Below, piece after piece: positions 27,206 to 39,227 of a stretch of 64,000 bases of DNA; the stretch's first letter is position 1; every line of letters starts with the position of its first letter. The position numbers were made by a program, and so were the translations under genes. Location of the stretch: assembly GCF_021496665.1 (NCBI RefSeq), contig NZ_CP071246.1, forward strand, positions 806,001 to 870,000. The letters run 5' to 3'. This stretch comes from Corynebacterium sp. CNCTC7651 (GTDB lineage Bacteria > Actinomycetota > Actinomycetes > Mycobacteriales > Mycobacteriaceae). Below the pieces are notes generated by a model. It searched no databases and had not been told where the DNA came from. It was given only the letters and a program-made list of their open reading frames with translations.

Positions 27206-27303
27206 AGGCTTCTCGCCTGCTGGGGATTGCGGGATGGTTCTTGGGCGAACGTCGATAAGCGAAATAGCAGATCACCGCGCATGTAGCGTACGCTGGGGCG
27301 GCA

Positions 27304-29739
<2,436 letters not shown>

Positions 29740-29789
29740 GCGTTTGCGCTGCTAGGTCGGCGTAGTGAACGTCGATAAGCAAGAAGCTC

Positions 29790-29817
29790 AACCCTCGCTC
29801 CACTTGGAGCGAGGGTT
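29790..29817 (+). terminator. Rho-independent terminator of deaD
   Basis: A perfect 12-bp stem AACCCTCGCTCC / GGAGCGAGGGTT with a four-base loop, followed by TGTT. Confidence 0.85.
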
Positions 29818-29866
29818 TGTTCGTGGTGTGCAGGTGTCGGGGCTGCGCCGGTGAGGTGGGGGGACC

Positions 29867-29982
29867 CAGATGCCGAGACCTAGACACCGAGGGGCAGGAC
29901 CCGAGGGGCAGGGTCCGAAAAAGCGCCTTGCGGATGACGTTTTCGTGGTCTGGGCTTCGGGTCCTAGGTCTCGGTGTTTGCG
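29867..29982. repeat. Palindromic intergenic element, copy B
   Basis: The left arm CCGAGACCTAG (near 29872) and right arm CTAGGTCTCGG (near 29963) are exact complements. A second pair, GGACCCGA / TCGGGTCC, lies inside, with a 13-base bulge on the left. The outer 18 bases CAGATGCCGAGACCTAGA are the exact reverse complement of the end of copy A (7306-7323). It fills most of the gap between deaD and the protease gene (29740-30096), which otherwise holds only the deaD terminator and a GTCGATAAGC motif. Confidence 0.65.
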
Positions 29983-30096
29983 CAGATCACCGAGGAAATG
30001 GCGGGTGAGGTAGACAGATGCAAATTCCTGAACATTAAAGGCAGCTGTGGGTTACGCTTTCCCCGTCGAGTTTCCCTCAGCAGAAAGACCTTGACT

Positions 30097-31035
30097 ATGA
30101 AGCGTTCCCGCGCGCTCGTTGCCGCTCTCGGCACCGCAGCTATCCTGGCTAACCCGCTGCAGGCCATCGCTGCAGTTCCCACCGTTCCTACCCAGGGTGA
30201 TGCCCTCTTCCTTGATAGTGGTCTGACCTGCACCATTGGATACAACGACGCCGCGAAGGGTGTGAGCTACACGGCTGCACACTGCGGTAGGGACGGTGCA
30301 CGCGTGAGCCTGGTCGACCGCAGCGTCCCGGGCGCCACCTACGGAGTCAACCTGTCCCAGCCGATGGGTACGCTGCGCCACTCCAAGAACTTCGACGGTA
30401 TGTGGTCCAACGACATCGCGACGATCGAGTGGGATCCGGGCGTGAAGCTGGGCGGCAACCCGTACTCCGGCGACACCGTGCTCAAAGTTTCCAGTATGAC
30501 GCGCGGGGACAAGGTCTGCTACCACGGCGAGACCTCTCACACGGGTACCAAGAACACCAGCTGCGGCACCTTCTTCGCCGCAACTGATGAGCACTTCACT
30601 GTGCGAAGCACCGCTGCCTCGCGCGCGGGCGACTCCGGCGGCCCGATCTTTGTGGAGGGCAAGGGCCTAGTGGGCATTGTCTCCCGCGGCCCGGATGAGC
30701 TGGGCAAGGCCGGTTGGGTCCAGATCGGCCCGGTTCGCATTCCCGCCAAGGACTACATGTGGGCCACCACGCTGAATGACAGCAAGAAGCTCACCCAGGC
30801 GCAGATCGAAGCTGCCATCAAGGGCGCCGCGGGTGTGGACGAGGCGGGTCTGGTTGACGGCCTGGTCGATGGCGTGAAGACGAAGCTGGGCTTCGAAGGC
30901 TCCTCCAGCTCCTCGAACGGCGAGACCGTCGGCGGCACCGGTAAGTCGGTGGGACAGATTGTCGCCATTATTTTCACTGTGGTGCTGCCGATCCTGGGCC
31001 TGCTGAGCCAGGTTTCCAAGTTCATCCGCCTCTAG
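30097..31035 (+). CDS. Secreted trypsin-like serine protease, membrane-tethered
   Basis: A 312-residue chymotrypsin-fold protease. A signal peptide (MKRSRALVAALGTAAILANPLQAIAA, so cleavage near residue 26) leads to the catalytic triad His62 (TAAHC), Asp106 (SNDIATIEW) and Ser180 (AGDSGGPIF). Cysteine pairs fit disulfides outside the cell. After a Ser-rich linker (GSSSSSNGE), a C-terminal hydrophobic segment (VGQIVAIIFTVVLPILGLL) ends in KFIRL, so the enzyme is probably anchored in the membrane facing out. I chose the ATG at 30097 because the signal peptide starts there; the frame is open upstream. Confidence 0.92.
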   Translation: MKRSRALVAALGTAAILANPLQAIAAVPTVPTQGDALFLDSGLTCTIGYNDAAKGVSYTAAHCGRDGARVSLVDRSVPGATYGVNLSQPMGTLRHSKNFDGMWSNDIATIEWDPGVKLGGNPYSGDTVLKVSSMTRGDKVCYHGETSHTGTKNTSCGTFFAATDEHFTVRSTAASRAGDSGGPIFVEGKGLVGIVSRGPDELGKAGWVQIGPVRIPAKDYMWATTLNDSKKLTQAQIEAAIKGAAGVDEAGLVDGLVDGVKTKLGFEGSSSSSNGETVGGTGKSVGQIVAIIFTVVLPILGLLSQVSKFIRL

Positions 31036-31077
31036 GCTCTGGGTGCTCTGGCGCTTCGGCGCTGGGCCGGCATGACA

Positions 31078-31115
31078 AAGCCCCTGTTCACATCGTGGTG
31101 AACAGGGGCTTAAAA
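31078..31115. terminator. Bidirectional terminator
   Basis: A perfect 14-bp stem AAGCCCCTGTTCAC / GTGAACAGGGGCTT with a six-base loop, followed by AAAA on the plus strand. It sits between the convergent protease and DUF2269-like genes and can serve both. Confidence 0.85.
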
Positions 31116-31129
31116 GCGCTGCGGGCGTG

Positions 31130-31612
31130 TTAGGCCGGGGACGGCAGGAACATGAGGATGAGCACCAGGAACCAGAGCAGGTTGAAGATGCCTGCGCCGG
31201 CTGCTGCGGTGGCCTTCGCCTTCTCAAAGTTGCCTGCAACGTCGGACGGGTCTGCGTCCGCCGGGTCAAGCGCGCCAAGGGAACCCATGATCTTGCGCTG
31301 CTGCGGGATGACCATGAAGAACAGCAGGGCCCAAGCGATCACGGAAAGGATGATTGCGGTGTGCAGCCAGTAGTTGGACTTGTAGCTTGGCCAGTCGACC
31401 GCCAGGATCACGCCACCGAGCAGTGGCACGAGCACGGAGATCAGACCGTAGGTTTTGGTGATGCGGTGGAGGACAGATGCGCGGCCGGTGGACTCCTCGC
31501 CGCCTTGGCGAGCGCGCACTGCCTCAGCCGGGAACATGGAGGTGGCCACCATCACGGGGCCGAGGAGTATGATCGCCGCGGCGACGTGAATGAAGGTGAA
31601 AAATGTGATCAT
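31130..31612 (-). CDS. DUF2269-like integral membrane protein
   Basis: A 160-residue protein with four hydrophobic segments (FFTFIHVAAAIILLGPVMVA, LISVLVPLLGGVILAV, HTAIILSVIAWALLFFMVIP and IFNLLWFLVLILMFL). This matches small DUF2269/YozB-like membrane proteins of unknown function. The His in the first helix is typical of this group. The ATG at 31612 follows GGGGAC. No catalytic or transport role can be assigned. Confidence 0.78.
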   Translation of the reverse strand: MITFFTFIHVAAAIILLGPVMVATSMFPAEAVRARQGGEESTGRASVLHRITKTYGLISVLVPLLGGVILAVDWPSYKSNYWLHTAIILSVIAWALLFFMVIPQQRKIMGSLGALDPADADPSDVAGNFEKAKATAAAGAGIFNLLWFLVLILMFLPSPA

Positions 31613-31700
31613 GTCCCCTTACTCTACGGCACGGATAAGGTTTGCTCTGGCTAACGTAAGGGCGGTCGAGCTCTGCGTTCGGACAAGTGCCCGGGCCGGG

Positions 31701-31847
31701 GCTCAGGGGCATATGTTTAGGTCGATGGATTTACGTCGATAACTGCCGGTAGGAATTTTATGCAGAAAATTGTAGACACGTGACCGTTAAGACTGAGACC
31801 AGCAGTTATGCCCCTGAACCTATCGACTTAAACATATGCCCCTGAGC
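31701..31847. mobile_element. 147-bp MITE-like inverted-repeat element
   Basis: The outer 26 bases (31701-31726) and the inverted last 26 (31822-31847) differ at one position; both begin GCTCAGGGGCATATGTTTA when read inward. A second inner pair, ATAACTGC (31739-31746) and GCAGTTAT (31802-31809), lies inside. It is AT-richer than its surroundings and codes for nothing. No clear target duplication is visible. It could be a non-autonomous transposable element or a large hairpin. Confidence 0.55.
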
Positions 31848-31910
31848 GGAGGGGCTGGGCGGGCTGGTCGGCGGGCGGCGAGGAGCCTGCGACGGGGCTG
31901 GTCGGCGGGG

Positions 31911-32516
31911 TTAAAGGGAACGTCGTGAAGCAAGGGCTTTGAGCCCCGCGCAGGAGCGGCGCATGGCGCGCTGGTCGGCGGCGGGGAGGGGGAGCGCATA
32001 CTTCGCGGCGACGTGGGCGAGCTGGCGGGAGTAGGCGCAACGGGCGCGCCAATCGGGCGGCAGCCACTCGGAGGGCAGCTGGTCCGATTTGGCCTGGTTG
32101 GCGGCGGTGGAGGTGACAACCAGGTTGGCTGGGTCGTTGGCGAAAGCGAGGCGCTTGTCGCGCGGCCAGGTGTAGGCGCCCATGTCCCACGCGGCGGCGA
32201 GGGGGAAGAGGTGGTCCAGCTCCACGTCGGTGGGCATGATTGGCCGGCCGGTGTAAGGGTCCGCAATCGGCTGCACGTCCCAGGCGTACAGGGGTGCGGT
32301 GCAGGGTACCCCGCCCCAGGCGTGGGACATGGCGGCGGTGCGGGTGTCGCAACCGCCTGGCAATGGCGCCCAGCCGGGGCCGAAGGCGCTCGCGCGGTCG
32401 TAGCCCAGGATGGTGTAGCGGGTTGGGGTCGAGGGGACGTCGATACGCAAAAGCCCCGTCGGGAACGGGGCGATGGCGAGGGTGCAGATAAGTAGCAGTG
32501 TTAAGTACGTTCTCAC
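31911..32516 (-). CDS. Secreted HNH endonuclease family protein (DUF1524/GmrSD C-terminal-like)
   Basis: A 201-residue protein with an N-terminal signal peptide (LTLLLICTLAIAPFPTGLL). Its HNH-type motif is DVELDHLFPLAAAWDMGA (about 92-109) with NDPANLVVTSTAANQAKSD and a Trp-Leu-Pro-Pro, as in DUF1524 nucleases. The paired cysteines (CDTRTA..., CTAPL, CAYS, CAGL) suggest disulfides outside the cell. It probably degrades extracellular DNA for nutrition or competition. The gene follows putP on the same strand with four bases between. Confidence 0.85.
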   Translation of the reverse strand: MRTYLTLLLICTLAIAPFPTGLLRIDVPSTPTRYTILGYDRASAFGPGWAPLPGGCDTRTAAMSHAWGGVPCTAPLYAWDVQPIADPYTGRPIMPTDVELDHLFPLAAAWDMGAYTWPRDKRLAFANDPANLVVTSTAANQAKSDQLPSEWLPPDWRARCAYSRQLAHVAAKYALPLPAADQRAMRRSCAGLKALASRRSL

Positions 32517-32519
32517 ACC

Positions 32520-34094
32520 TTAGTTAGACGCTGGGCGGGCGGCCGCGGTTCCCTCGAGTGCGTCGCGGAAGGTGGAGTCCGGGTGTGCCAGGGCGTAATC
32601 GGTGATGGCCACGGCGCGGTCGAACTCCTGGGCAACCCCCGGCTTCGGCTGCGTGAACAGGGAAACAGCGACCATGGCGATGGTGGCGAAGATGACGCCG
32701 GGGACGATCTCGTAGATCATCGCGGAGGTGGCCGGGACGGAACCCCAGATGAACACAGTCAGCGCGCCGACGATCATGCCGGCGATGGCGCCCGGCGCGG
32801 TGAGGCGCTTCCAGTACAGGGACGCCAGCACGACGGGGCCGAACGCCGCGCCGAAGCCGGCCCAGGCGAAGCCGACGAGGCCGAGGATGGTGTCGGAGGG
32901 GTTGACGGCCAGGAACATGGCGACGACGGCGACGAGGACGACCATGGTGCGGGACAGCACCAGCAGGGTGGTCTGGGAGGGGGTTTTGTTGAAGATGCGG
33001 TAGAGGTCCTCGATGAGCGCGGAGGAGGTGATCAGCAGCTGGGAGGACATGGTGGACATGATCGCGGCGAGTACTGCGGTGAGGATGATGCCGGCGATCA
33101 GCGGGTGGAACATCAGGCGCGAGAGGTCCAGGAAGATGGTCTCGAAGTTGGTCTGGTCCGTGACGGTGGCGGTGTTCTGGGAGAAGTAGACGGTGGAGAC
33201 GAGCGCGGTGAAGATGGCGCCGACGTAGCAGATAGCCACCCAGATCATGCCGGTGCGGCGGGCGGAGGCGGCCTCCGCGGGGGAGCGCAGCGCCATGAAG
33301 CGGGTGACAATGTGCGGCTGGCCGAAGTAGCCCAGGCCCCACGCGAGGTTGCCGATGATGGTGGCGGCGGAGACGCCCGCGACCATGTTGAAGTATGTGG
33401 CGTTGCCGTCCGGGTGCGGGCCGTAGGCGTTGTCGGTGGCCCAGGTGAAGATGTCGCCCGGGTTATCCAGGGCGAACAGCGCCATGATTGGCACGATGAT
33501 CAGGGCCAGGAACATCAGGCCGCCCTGCACTACGTCCGTGTAGCTCACGGCGAGGAAGCCGCCGATGAAGGTGTACAGCACGGTGATGGAGCCGACGATG
33601 AGCATGCCGGTCATGTAATCGCCGCCGAAGGTGGACTCGTAGTACCGGCCGCCGGAGACCATGCCGGAGGAGACGTAGAACGTGAAGAAGAAGATGATGA
33701 TCACGGCCGCGGCGAAGCGGAGGATGTGGGAGGTATCCCGCGTGCGGTTTTCAAAGAAGCTGGGCAGGGTGATGGAGTTGTTGGACACCTCGGTGTAGGA
33801 GCGCAGGCGCGGCGCCACCCACTTCCAGTTGGCCCAGGTGCCGATGAAAAGGCCGATGACAATCCACAGCTCACTCATGCCGGAGACGAACAGGGCGCCG
33901 GGCAGGCCCATGAGCAGCCAGCCGCTCATGTCGGACGCGCCGGCGGAAAGGCCGGCCACGAGCGGGTTGAGGCCGCGGTCGCCCAACACATAGTCGTCAT
34001 ACTTCTTGGTTTGCAGCCACGAATAGAAGCCGATGGACACCATCACGCCGAAGTACAACACAATGGCCAGCACAAGCCAGAAATTCTCAGTCAC
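32520..34094 (-). CDS. putP: Sodium/proline symporter
   Basis: A 524-residue sodium:solute symporter of the PutP type with about 13 membrane segments. Diagnostic stretches are LSAGASDMSGWLLMGLPGA, the sodium-binding region IMSTMSSQLLITSSALIEDL and GFAWAGFGAAFGP. It takes up proline with Na+ for osmoprotection or nutrition. I chose the GTG at 34094 because AAAAGGAG lies seven bases before it; an ATG 39 bases upstream has no such site. Divergent from the SNF2 gene. Confidence 0.93.
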   Translation of the reverse strand: MTENFWLVLAIVLYFGVMVSIGFYSWLQTKKYDDYVLGDRGLNPLVAGLSAGASDMSGWLLMGLPGALFVSGMSELWIVIGLFIGTWANWKWVAPRLRSYTEVSNNSITLPSFFENRTRDTSHILRFAAAVIIIFFFTFYVSSGMVSGGRYYESTFGGDYMTGMLIVGSITVLYTFIGGFLAVSYTDVVQGGLMFLALIIVPIMALFALDNPGDIFTWATDNAYGPHPDGNATYFNMVAGVSAATIIGNLAWGLGYFGQPHIVTRFMALRSPAEAASARRTGMIWVAICYVGAIFTALVSTVYFSQNTATVTDQTNFETIFLDLSRLMFHPLIAGIILTAVLAAIMSTMSSQLLITSSALIEDLYRIFNKTPSQTTLLVLSRTMVVLVAVVAMFLAVNPSDTILGLVGFAWAGFGAAFGPVVLASLYWKRLTAPGAIAGMIVGALTVFIWGSVPATSAMIYEIVPGVIFATIAMVAVSLFTQPKPGVAQEFDRAVAITDYALAHPDSTFRDALEGTAAARPASN

Positions 34095-34230
34095 GGTCTC
34101 TCCTTTTGCACGAACGCATTGAGCGTACTGCATGGGCTAGAGCCCCATGGAGCTCTAGCGGAATGAGGTTGCGTTGGCGGGAGCGTTCTTCAAAGGGAGG
34201 CTTAAGACTTCAAATGGTATAAGGGTGGGT

Positions 34231-37200
34231 ATGCCTAAATACCTGCTGCACGGCCTGTGGCTCCCTGAGTCCGGCCTCAACCTGTGGGTTGAGCAGGTAG
34301 AGGGGCACCGCATTATCACCATGCAGAAGGTCCCGGCAGGCACGTTCCCGGCTGCGGCGCACTCGCTTTTAGAGGAAGCGACGTTCCGCCGCCGCGCCAA
34401 CATTCGCCTCCAGACGCCGAAGGGCAAGCAGGTCAGCCTCGGCGCGCCGACAGCGGCGCTGGCGCCGGAAGATGCCGTGCGCTTTCTTGCCAGCCTGGAG
34501 TTCTTGGATTCGCCCTCCCCGGCAGCCACGGCCGCGCAGCGCGAGGCGATCGCGCCGGATCTGTACTGGCTGATCCGCATGTACGCGGGTCTGACCCAGT
34601 TCATCCGCGCCGGGCGCGTGAGCATCCACGTGCCCAAGCGGGAGGACCAGTGGTACGCCCAGTGGCAGCTGGGCACGGGCGTAGCGGAGCGCGGATGGTT
34701 GGCGGAGATGCTGGCGGTGGCACCGGGCGTGCTTATTGCCAACAACCCCGGTCTGGGGGAAGACATGGCCACCACGCTCACGCATTGGATCGCTTCCGCC
34801 CGGCTGCGCACCGCGGGCGTCTTGGAGGCAGATCGCACCCACGCGCCGCATGATTTTGTGAACTCCCTGCTCACCGGCGCACCGCTGCGCCGCGGCGATG
34901 CAGCGCTGGCGCGCCGAGTGGGGCAGTGGAACGGCTCCATTACCGCGGTGAACCTGCAGCTGGTGTTCATTGTGGCGGAGCCCTCGGAGGCCACCACGCC
35001 GCCGGATACGGAGCTGACCGCGCAGGTGGTCAGCGACGCGGACCGCAACGCAGCAACCGTATGGCCGGTACGTATCCAGGTGCGCTCCGGCACGGATTCG
35101 CCCCGCCCGGTGCGCCAGTTCGACTTTGACGGCCAGACGGCGCAGAAGCTGCGCCAGGAGCTCACGCGCGCATCCACCATCACCAGCCTGGTCAATCCGG
35201 CGATGCACCCGCGCCCCACGCACGTCCCGGAGTCGAGCGAGGACGGGGACTGGGACGTCTACCTCACGTTGGATGAGATGGGGGATTTTGTCACCTACGA
35301 GGCATCCAAGCTGCGCGGCGCCGGTTTCACCGTCATGCTGCCGCGCGCGTGGGCGAGCGCGGAGACGCGCTCCAAACTCAACGTCACCCGCCAGGAGAAC
35401 CCGTACAATTCCAGCACGGTGACCCGCCTGGGCTTTGACACGTTGATGCAGTATGACTGGCGGGTGTCCGTCGGCGGCGTGGAGCTGACGGAAGAGGAGA
35501 TGACGGAGCTGGTCAACTCCAAGTCCGGCCTGGTGAAGCTGCGCGGCGAGTGGGTGCTGGCGGATAAGGCGGAGATCGCCCGCACCGCCAAGTACATGCA
35601 GCGCCTGCGCAACCGGGAAGAGGAGGACGGCGCCGTCACCGCGGGTGAGCTGCGCCAGCTAGCGCTTGAGTCCGCGGCGGAGTCGGGCGAGGTCGGCTTG
35701 CCGGAAAACATCGAGTTCACCGGCTCCACCTGGTTCACCTCGCTCATCGACGGCACAGATCGCCCCGCCCCCGAGCGCGTGGACATCCCCGACACCGTGA
35801 AGGCCAACCTGCGCGACTACCAGCGCCGCGGCGTGGATTGGCTCTACTTCATGTCCCGCAACAACTTGGGCGCCGTGTTGGCAGACGACATGGGCCTGGG
35901 CAAAACGCTGCAGTTGTTGACGCTTTTGGCGGTTGAAAGGAACGTCGATAAGCGCCAAAGCCCCACACTTGTTGTTGCACCCACCTCGGTGGTGGGGAAC
36001 TGGGCGCGGGAGGCAGGCAGGTTCGTGCCAGGGATGCGGGTGCTGGTGCACCACGGTTCGCGGCGCTTGCACGGGCAGGAGCTTGTCGACGCCTGCTTGG
36101 ACGCCGACCTGGTTGTCACTTCTTACGGCGTGGCCAACCGTGACGTGGATGATCTGGCGATGGTGCAGTGGGACCACGTGGTGCTGGATGAGGCGCAGGC
36201 GATCAAGAACGCGGGCACCAGGTCATCCAAGAGCGTGCGCGCCCTGCCGGCGCGGCACCGCATTGCGCTGACCGGCACCCCGATTGAGAACAAGCTGGCG
36301 GAGCTGCGCAACCTGCTGGATTTTGTGAACCCGGGGATCTTGGGCTCGCAAACGTTTTTCCGCAACCACTTTGCCAAGGCGATTGAATCGCAGCGCGACG
36401 TGGAGCTGGCGGAGGAGATGGGGCAGCGGCTGCAGCGGCTCACCGCGCCGTTCATCCTGCGCAGGTTGAAGACGGACCCGGCGATTATCGACGATTTGCC
36501 GGAGAAGGCCGAGCACGTGATCACCGTGGACATGACCGCGGAGCAGGCGGCGCTGTACAAGGCGTTGGTGGACACGATGCAGGCGGAGCTGCAGTCGCGC
36601 GAGGGCATGGCGCGCAAGGGGCTGGTGCTTTCCACCATCACGCGCATCAAGCAGATTTGTAACCACCCGGCGCACTACCTGGGTGACGGCTCACCGGTGA
36701 CGGTGAACGGGAAGCACCGCTCCGGCAAGGTGGAGCGGCTGATAGAGATCCTGGACCGCGCCGCGGTCAGCGACCAGCGCGTGCTGATATTTACCCAGTA
36801 CAAGGCGTTCGGCGACATCTTGCAGCCGTACTTGAGCGACTACTTGGGCGAGGACATCCCCTTCCTGCACGGCGGGGTGGGCAAGTCCGGGCGTGACGCG
36901 ATGGTGCAGCGCTTCCAGGCCGCGGGCGGGCCGCCGGCGATGCTGCTCAGCCTGAAGGCGGGCGGCACGGGATTGAACCTGACCGCGGCCTCCATCGTGG
37001 TGCATATGGATAGGTGGTGGAACCCGGCGGTGGAGAACCAGGCGACGGACCGCGCCTACCGCATCGGCCAAGAGCGGGACGTGACCGTGTACAAGATGAT
37101 TACGCGCGGCACGATGGAGGAATCCATCCAGGACGTGCTGGACGGCAAGATGCAGCTCGCCGGCGTGGTTGGCGAGGGCGAGGGCTGGATCACCGAGCTG

Positions 37201-37251
37201 AATACGGAGGACCTGGCCCGCTTGATCAGCTTTAGGGGGGACCATGGCTAA
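34231..37251 (+). CDS. SNF2-family DNA translocase/helicase
   Basis: A 1006-residue SNF2 ATPase. The N-terminal half (about 500 residues) is the bacterial SNF2-associated region. The motor has DDMGLGKTLQLLTLL (motif I, about 553), DEAQAIKN (motif II), GTPIENKLAELRNLLDF (III), LSLKAGGTGLNLTAA (V) and DRAYRIGQERDV (VI). It probably translocates on duplex DNA, for repair or transcription recycling. The next gene, a SWIM zinc-finger protein, overlaps by eight bases, a frequent bacterial pairing. A GTCGATAAGC motif near 35944 adds NVDK just after motif I. The ATG at 34231 follows GGGTGGG. Confidence 0.92.
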   Translation: MPKYLLHGLWLPESGLNLWVEQVEGHRIITMQKVPAGTFPAAAHSLLEEATFRRRANIRLQTPKGKQVSLGAPTAALAPEDAVRFLASLEFLDSPSPAATAAQREAIAPDLYWLIRMYAGLTQFIRAGRVSIHVPKREDQWYAQWQLGTGVAERGWLAEMLAVAPGVLIANNPGLGEDMATTLTHWIASARLRTAGVLEADRTHAPHDFVNSLLTGAPLRRGDAALARRVGQWNGSITAVNLQLVFIVAEPSEATTPPDTELTAQVVSDADRNAATVWPVRIQVRSGTDSPRPVRQFDFDGQTAQKLRQELTRASTITSLVNPAMHPRPTHVPESSEDGDWDVYLTLDEMGDFVTYEASKLRGAGFTVMLPRAWASAETRSKLNVTRQENPYNSSTVTRLGFDTLMQYDWRVSVGGVELTEEEMTELVNSKSGLVKLRGEWVLADKAEIARTAKYMQRLRNREEEDGAVTAGELRQLALESAAESGEVGLPENIEFTGSTWFTSLIDGTDRPAPERVDIPDTVKANLRDYQRRGVDWLYFMSRNNLGAVLADDMGLGKTLQLLTLLAVERNVDKRQSPTLVVAPTSVVGNWAREAGRFVPGMRVLVHHGSRRLHGQELVDACLDADLVVTSYGVANRDVDDLAMVQWDHVVLDEAQAIKNAGTRSSKSVRALPARHRIALTGTPIENKLAELRNLLDFVNPGILGSQTFFRNHFAKAIESQRDVELAEEMGQRLQRLTAPFILRRLKTDPAIIDDLPEKAEHVITVDMTAEQAALYKALVDTMQAELQSREGMARKGLVLSTITRIKQICNHPAHYLGDGSPVTVNGKHRSGKVERLIEILDRAAVSDQRVLIFTQYKAFGDILQPYLSDYLGEDIPFLHGGVGKSGRDAMVQRFQAAGGPPAMLLSLKAGGTGLNLTAASIVVHMDRWWNPAVENQATDRAYRIGQERDVTVYKMITRGTMEESIQDVLDGKMQLAGVVGEGEGWITELNTEDLARLISFRGDHG

Positions 37252-38065
37252 GGGCGTGCGCGGCGGCGAGGACAACGTCATCTACGCCAACTTCGGCGCC
37301 AAGCGGCGCGTGTACACCGCCGCAGAGACGGGTTTGCCGCAGATCGAGGTGACGGCGGCGAGCCTGTCGCCGGCGGCGATGCGGATCTTGAACGCGGCGG
37401 TGCGCCAGACGGACGTGGCGCGTGCGAAGCGCGGGCACGCGTATGCCGCGCACGGACACGTGATGGACCTGCGCTTCCGCACCGGCGGCGTGGAGGGGCG
37501 CGTAGCCGGCAGCCAGAACGAGCCCTTTGTGGCTGGGCTGCTGCTGCCGCGGCGCACGCCGGAGGAGCTGCGCGCGGCGGTGCGGGAGTTGGCGCTCATG
37601 CCGGGCGGCCAAGTGCGAGCGGACCGCGGCGACTTCCCGGACCCGTTCTTAGACGTCATGCTGGGCGCCAAGGCCAATGAGGTGCACTTTTACTGCGACT
37701 GCCCGGACTCGTCCCGGGTGTGCAAGCACGCGGTGGCGCTGGCGGAGGTTGTTGCGGGGCGGGTGGACAAGCAGCCCTCGCTGGTCTTTGCCATGCGGGA
37801 CCTGAACTCGCGGGTGGTGGAGGAGACGCTGCGCCGCGGAGCCCACGCTCTGGCCGCTGAGAACGCGGAGAAGGGCTCGCCCTACTTCTGGTCCGGGCGC
37901 GACTTGCCGGAGCTGCCGAATCCCAAGGTCGCCCCGATGATCGACGATTCTGACCTGCAGCTTTTGCGCACCGCCATGGGCACGGTGAGCTTCACCAACA
38001 TCGACCAGATGTTCGCGGTGTCCGACATTGAGAAGCTCTACGACATGCTCATTGACGGGCAGTAG
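37244..38065 (+). CDS. SWIM zinc-finger protein, SNF2 partner
   Basis: A 273-residue protein with a SWIM finger CDCPDSSRVCKHAVAL near residue 150 (CxCx6CxH), which binds zinc and usually DNA or protein. It overlaps the SNF2 gene by eight bases. Bacterial SNF2 motors often have such a partner, which likely guides them to substrate. Other regions have no known motif. Confidence 0.88.
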   Translation: MAKGVRGGEDNVIYANFGAKRRVYTAAETGLPQIEVTAASLSPAAMRILNAAVRQTDVARAKRGHAYAAHGHVMDLRFRTGGVEGRVAGSQNEPFVAGLLLPRRTPEELRAAVRELALMPGGQVRADRGDFPDPFLDVMLGAKANEVHFYCDCPDSSRVCKHAVALAEVVAGRVDKQPSLVFAMRDLNSRVVEETLRRGAHALAAENAEKGSPYFWSGRDLPELPNPKVAPMIDDSDLQLLRTAMGTVSFTNIDQMFAVSDIEKLYDMLIDGQ

Positions 38066-38074
38066 ATTGAAGGC

Positions 38075-39223
38075 ATGGCGCACGCGGTAACCTTCATCCA
38101 CACCTCCGACTTGCAGATCGGCATGACCAGGAGCTTCCTCCCGGCCGAGGCGCAATCGCGTTTCGACGACAGCAGGCTCCGCGCCATCGAACGCATTGGT
38201 GCCCTGGCTACCGAGCGCGGGGCGGAATTCATTGTGGTGGCGGGCGACGTGTTCGAGCACAACGCGCTGGAACGCGCCACGCTGGGTCGCGCGCTGGAGG
38301 CGCTGCGCGCCCTGCCGGTCCCGGTGTACTTGTTGCCGGGCAACCACGACCCGCTGGTTGCGGATTCCATCTTCGCCTCCGCGGAGGGCATCGAGGGGGT
38401 GCACGTGTTGGGTAGCTCGGAGCCGATCACGGTGCGCGGGGGCGTGGAGATTGTTGCCGCGCCGTTGACCACCAAGTACCCGTCGGAGGACTTGTGCAGC
38501 CTGGCCATTAGGGACCTGGAGCCGACGGAGCACATCCGCGTGCTGGTGGGCCACGGCCAGGTGGAGGGCTACGGCAAGGAGGAAACGGCGGCGCTGATCA
38601 ACCTTCCGTGCCTGGAGGCTGCGCTGGAGAACGGCACGGTGGATTACGTGGCGCTGGGGGATACGCACTCCACGCAGTCGCTCGGCGGGAGCGGCCGAGT
38701 GTGGTTCTCCGGCTCTCCGGAGACGACGGACTACTTCGAGCGGGACTCCGGCGGCGGTGAGGTTGATTCGGGCAATGCGCTGGTGGTGAGCGTCGAAAAG
38801 CAAGGGCTCCAAGCAACCGTGCAGGTGGAGAAGGTGCCAACGGGGGCGTGGACGTTTGAGGCGCGCGCGTGGGAGGTCGCGGGCGCGGAAGACGTTGCGC
38901 GGCTGGTGGCGGACTTGCGGGAGTACCCGGACAAGGCGCGCACGGTGGTGAAGTACGCGATCACGGGCACGCTGGGGCTGGAAGCGAACGCGGAGCTGCA
39001 GCGGGAGCTGGCGGCGCTGGAGCCGGTGTTCGCGGCGTTGTACGAGCGCGAGCGGCTCTTCGACCTGCGGCTGGCCCCCAGCGATGAGGAGCTGGAGAAC
39101 CTGCCGCTGGCGGGCTATGCGCGCGAGGCGATGCACGAGCTTGTCGCCCACGCCGCCGACGGCTCCGACCCGGCCGCCCGCGACGCGGTCAACCTGCTCT
39201 ACCGCCTGTCCAAGGAAGGTTAA
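38075..39223 (+). CDS. SbcD-like DNA repair metallophosphoesterase
   Basis: A 382-residue nuclease of the SbcD/Mre11 type. Metal-binding motifs are HTSDLQIG (His/Asp), GDVFEHN, GNHDP, GHGQVEGY and GDTHST. It forms the nuclease half of a complex with the coiled-coil ATPase encoded five bases downstream, opening hairpins and trimming breaks. It lies nine bases after the SWIM gene, so the SNF2-SWIM-nuclease-ATPase genes form one likely operon. It is shorter and divergent from E. coli SbcD, hence not given that symbol. Confidence 0.9.
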   Translation: MAHAVTFIHTSDLQIGMTRSFLPAEAQSRFDDSRLRAIERIGALATERGAEFIVVAGDVFEHNALERATLGRALEALRALPVPVYLLPGNHDPLVADSIFASAEGIEGVHVLGSSEPITVRGGVEIVAAPLTTKYPSEDLCSLAIRDLEPTEHIRVLVGHGQVEGYGKEETAALINLPCLEAALENGTVDYVALGDTHSTQSLGGSGRVWFSGSPETTDYFERDSGGGEVDSGNALVVSVEKQGLQATVQVEKVPTGAWTFEARAWEVAGAEDVARLVADLREYPDKARTVVKYAITGTLGLEANAELQRELAALEPVFAALYERERLFDLRLAPSDEELENLPLAGYAREAMHELVAHAADGSDPAARDAVNLLYRLSKEG

Positions 39224-39227
39224 ACAC

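Noticed and set aside
29974-30096. N-terminal extension of the secreted protease
   Set aside because: Open frame, but the signal peptide begins at 30097; the extension would bury it.
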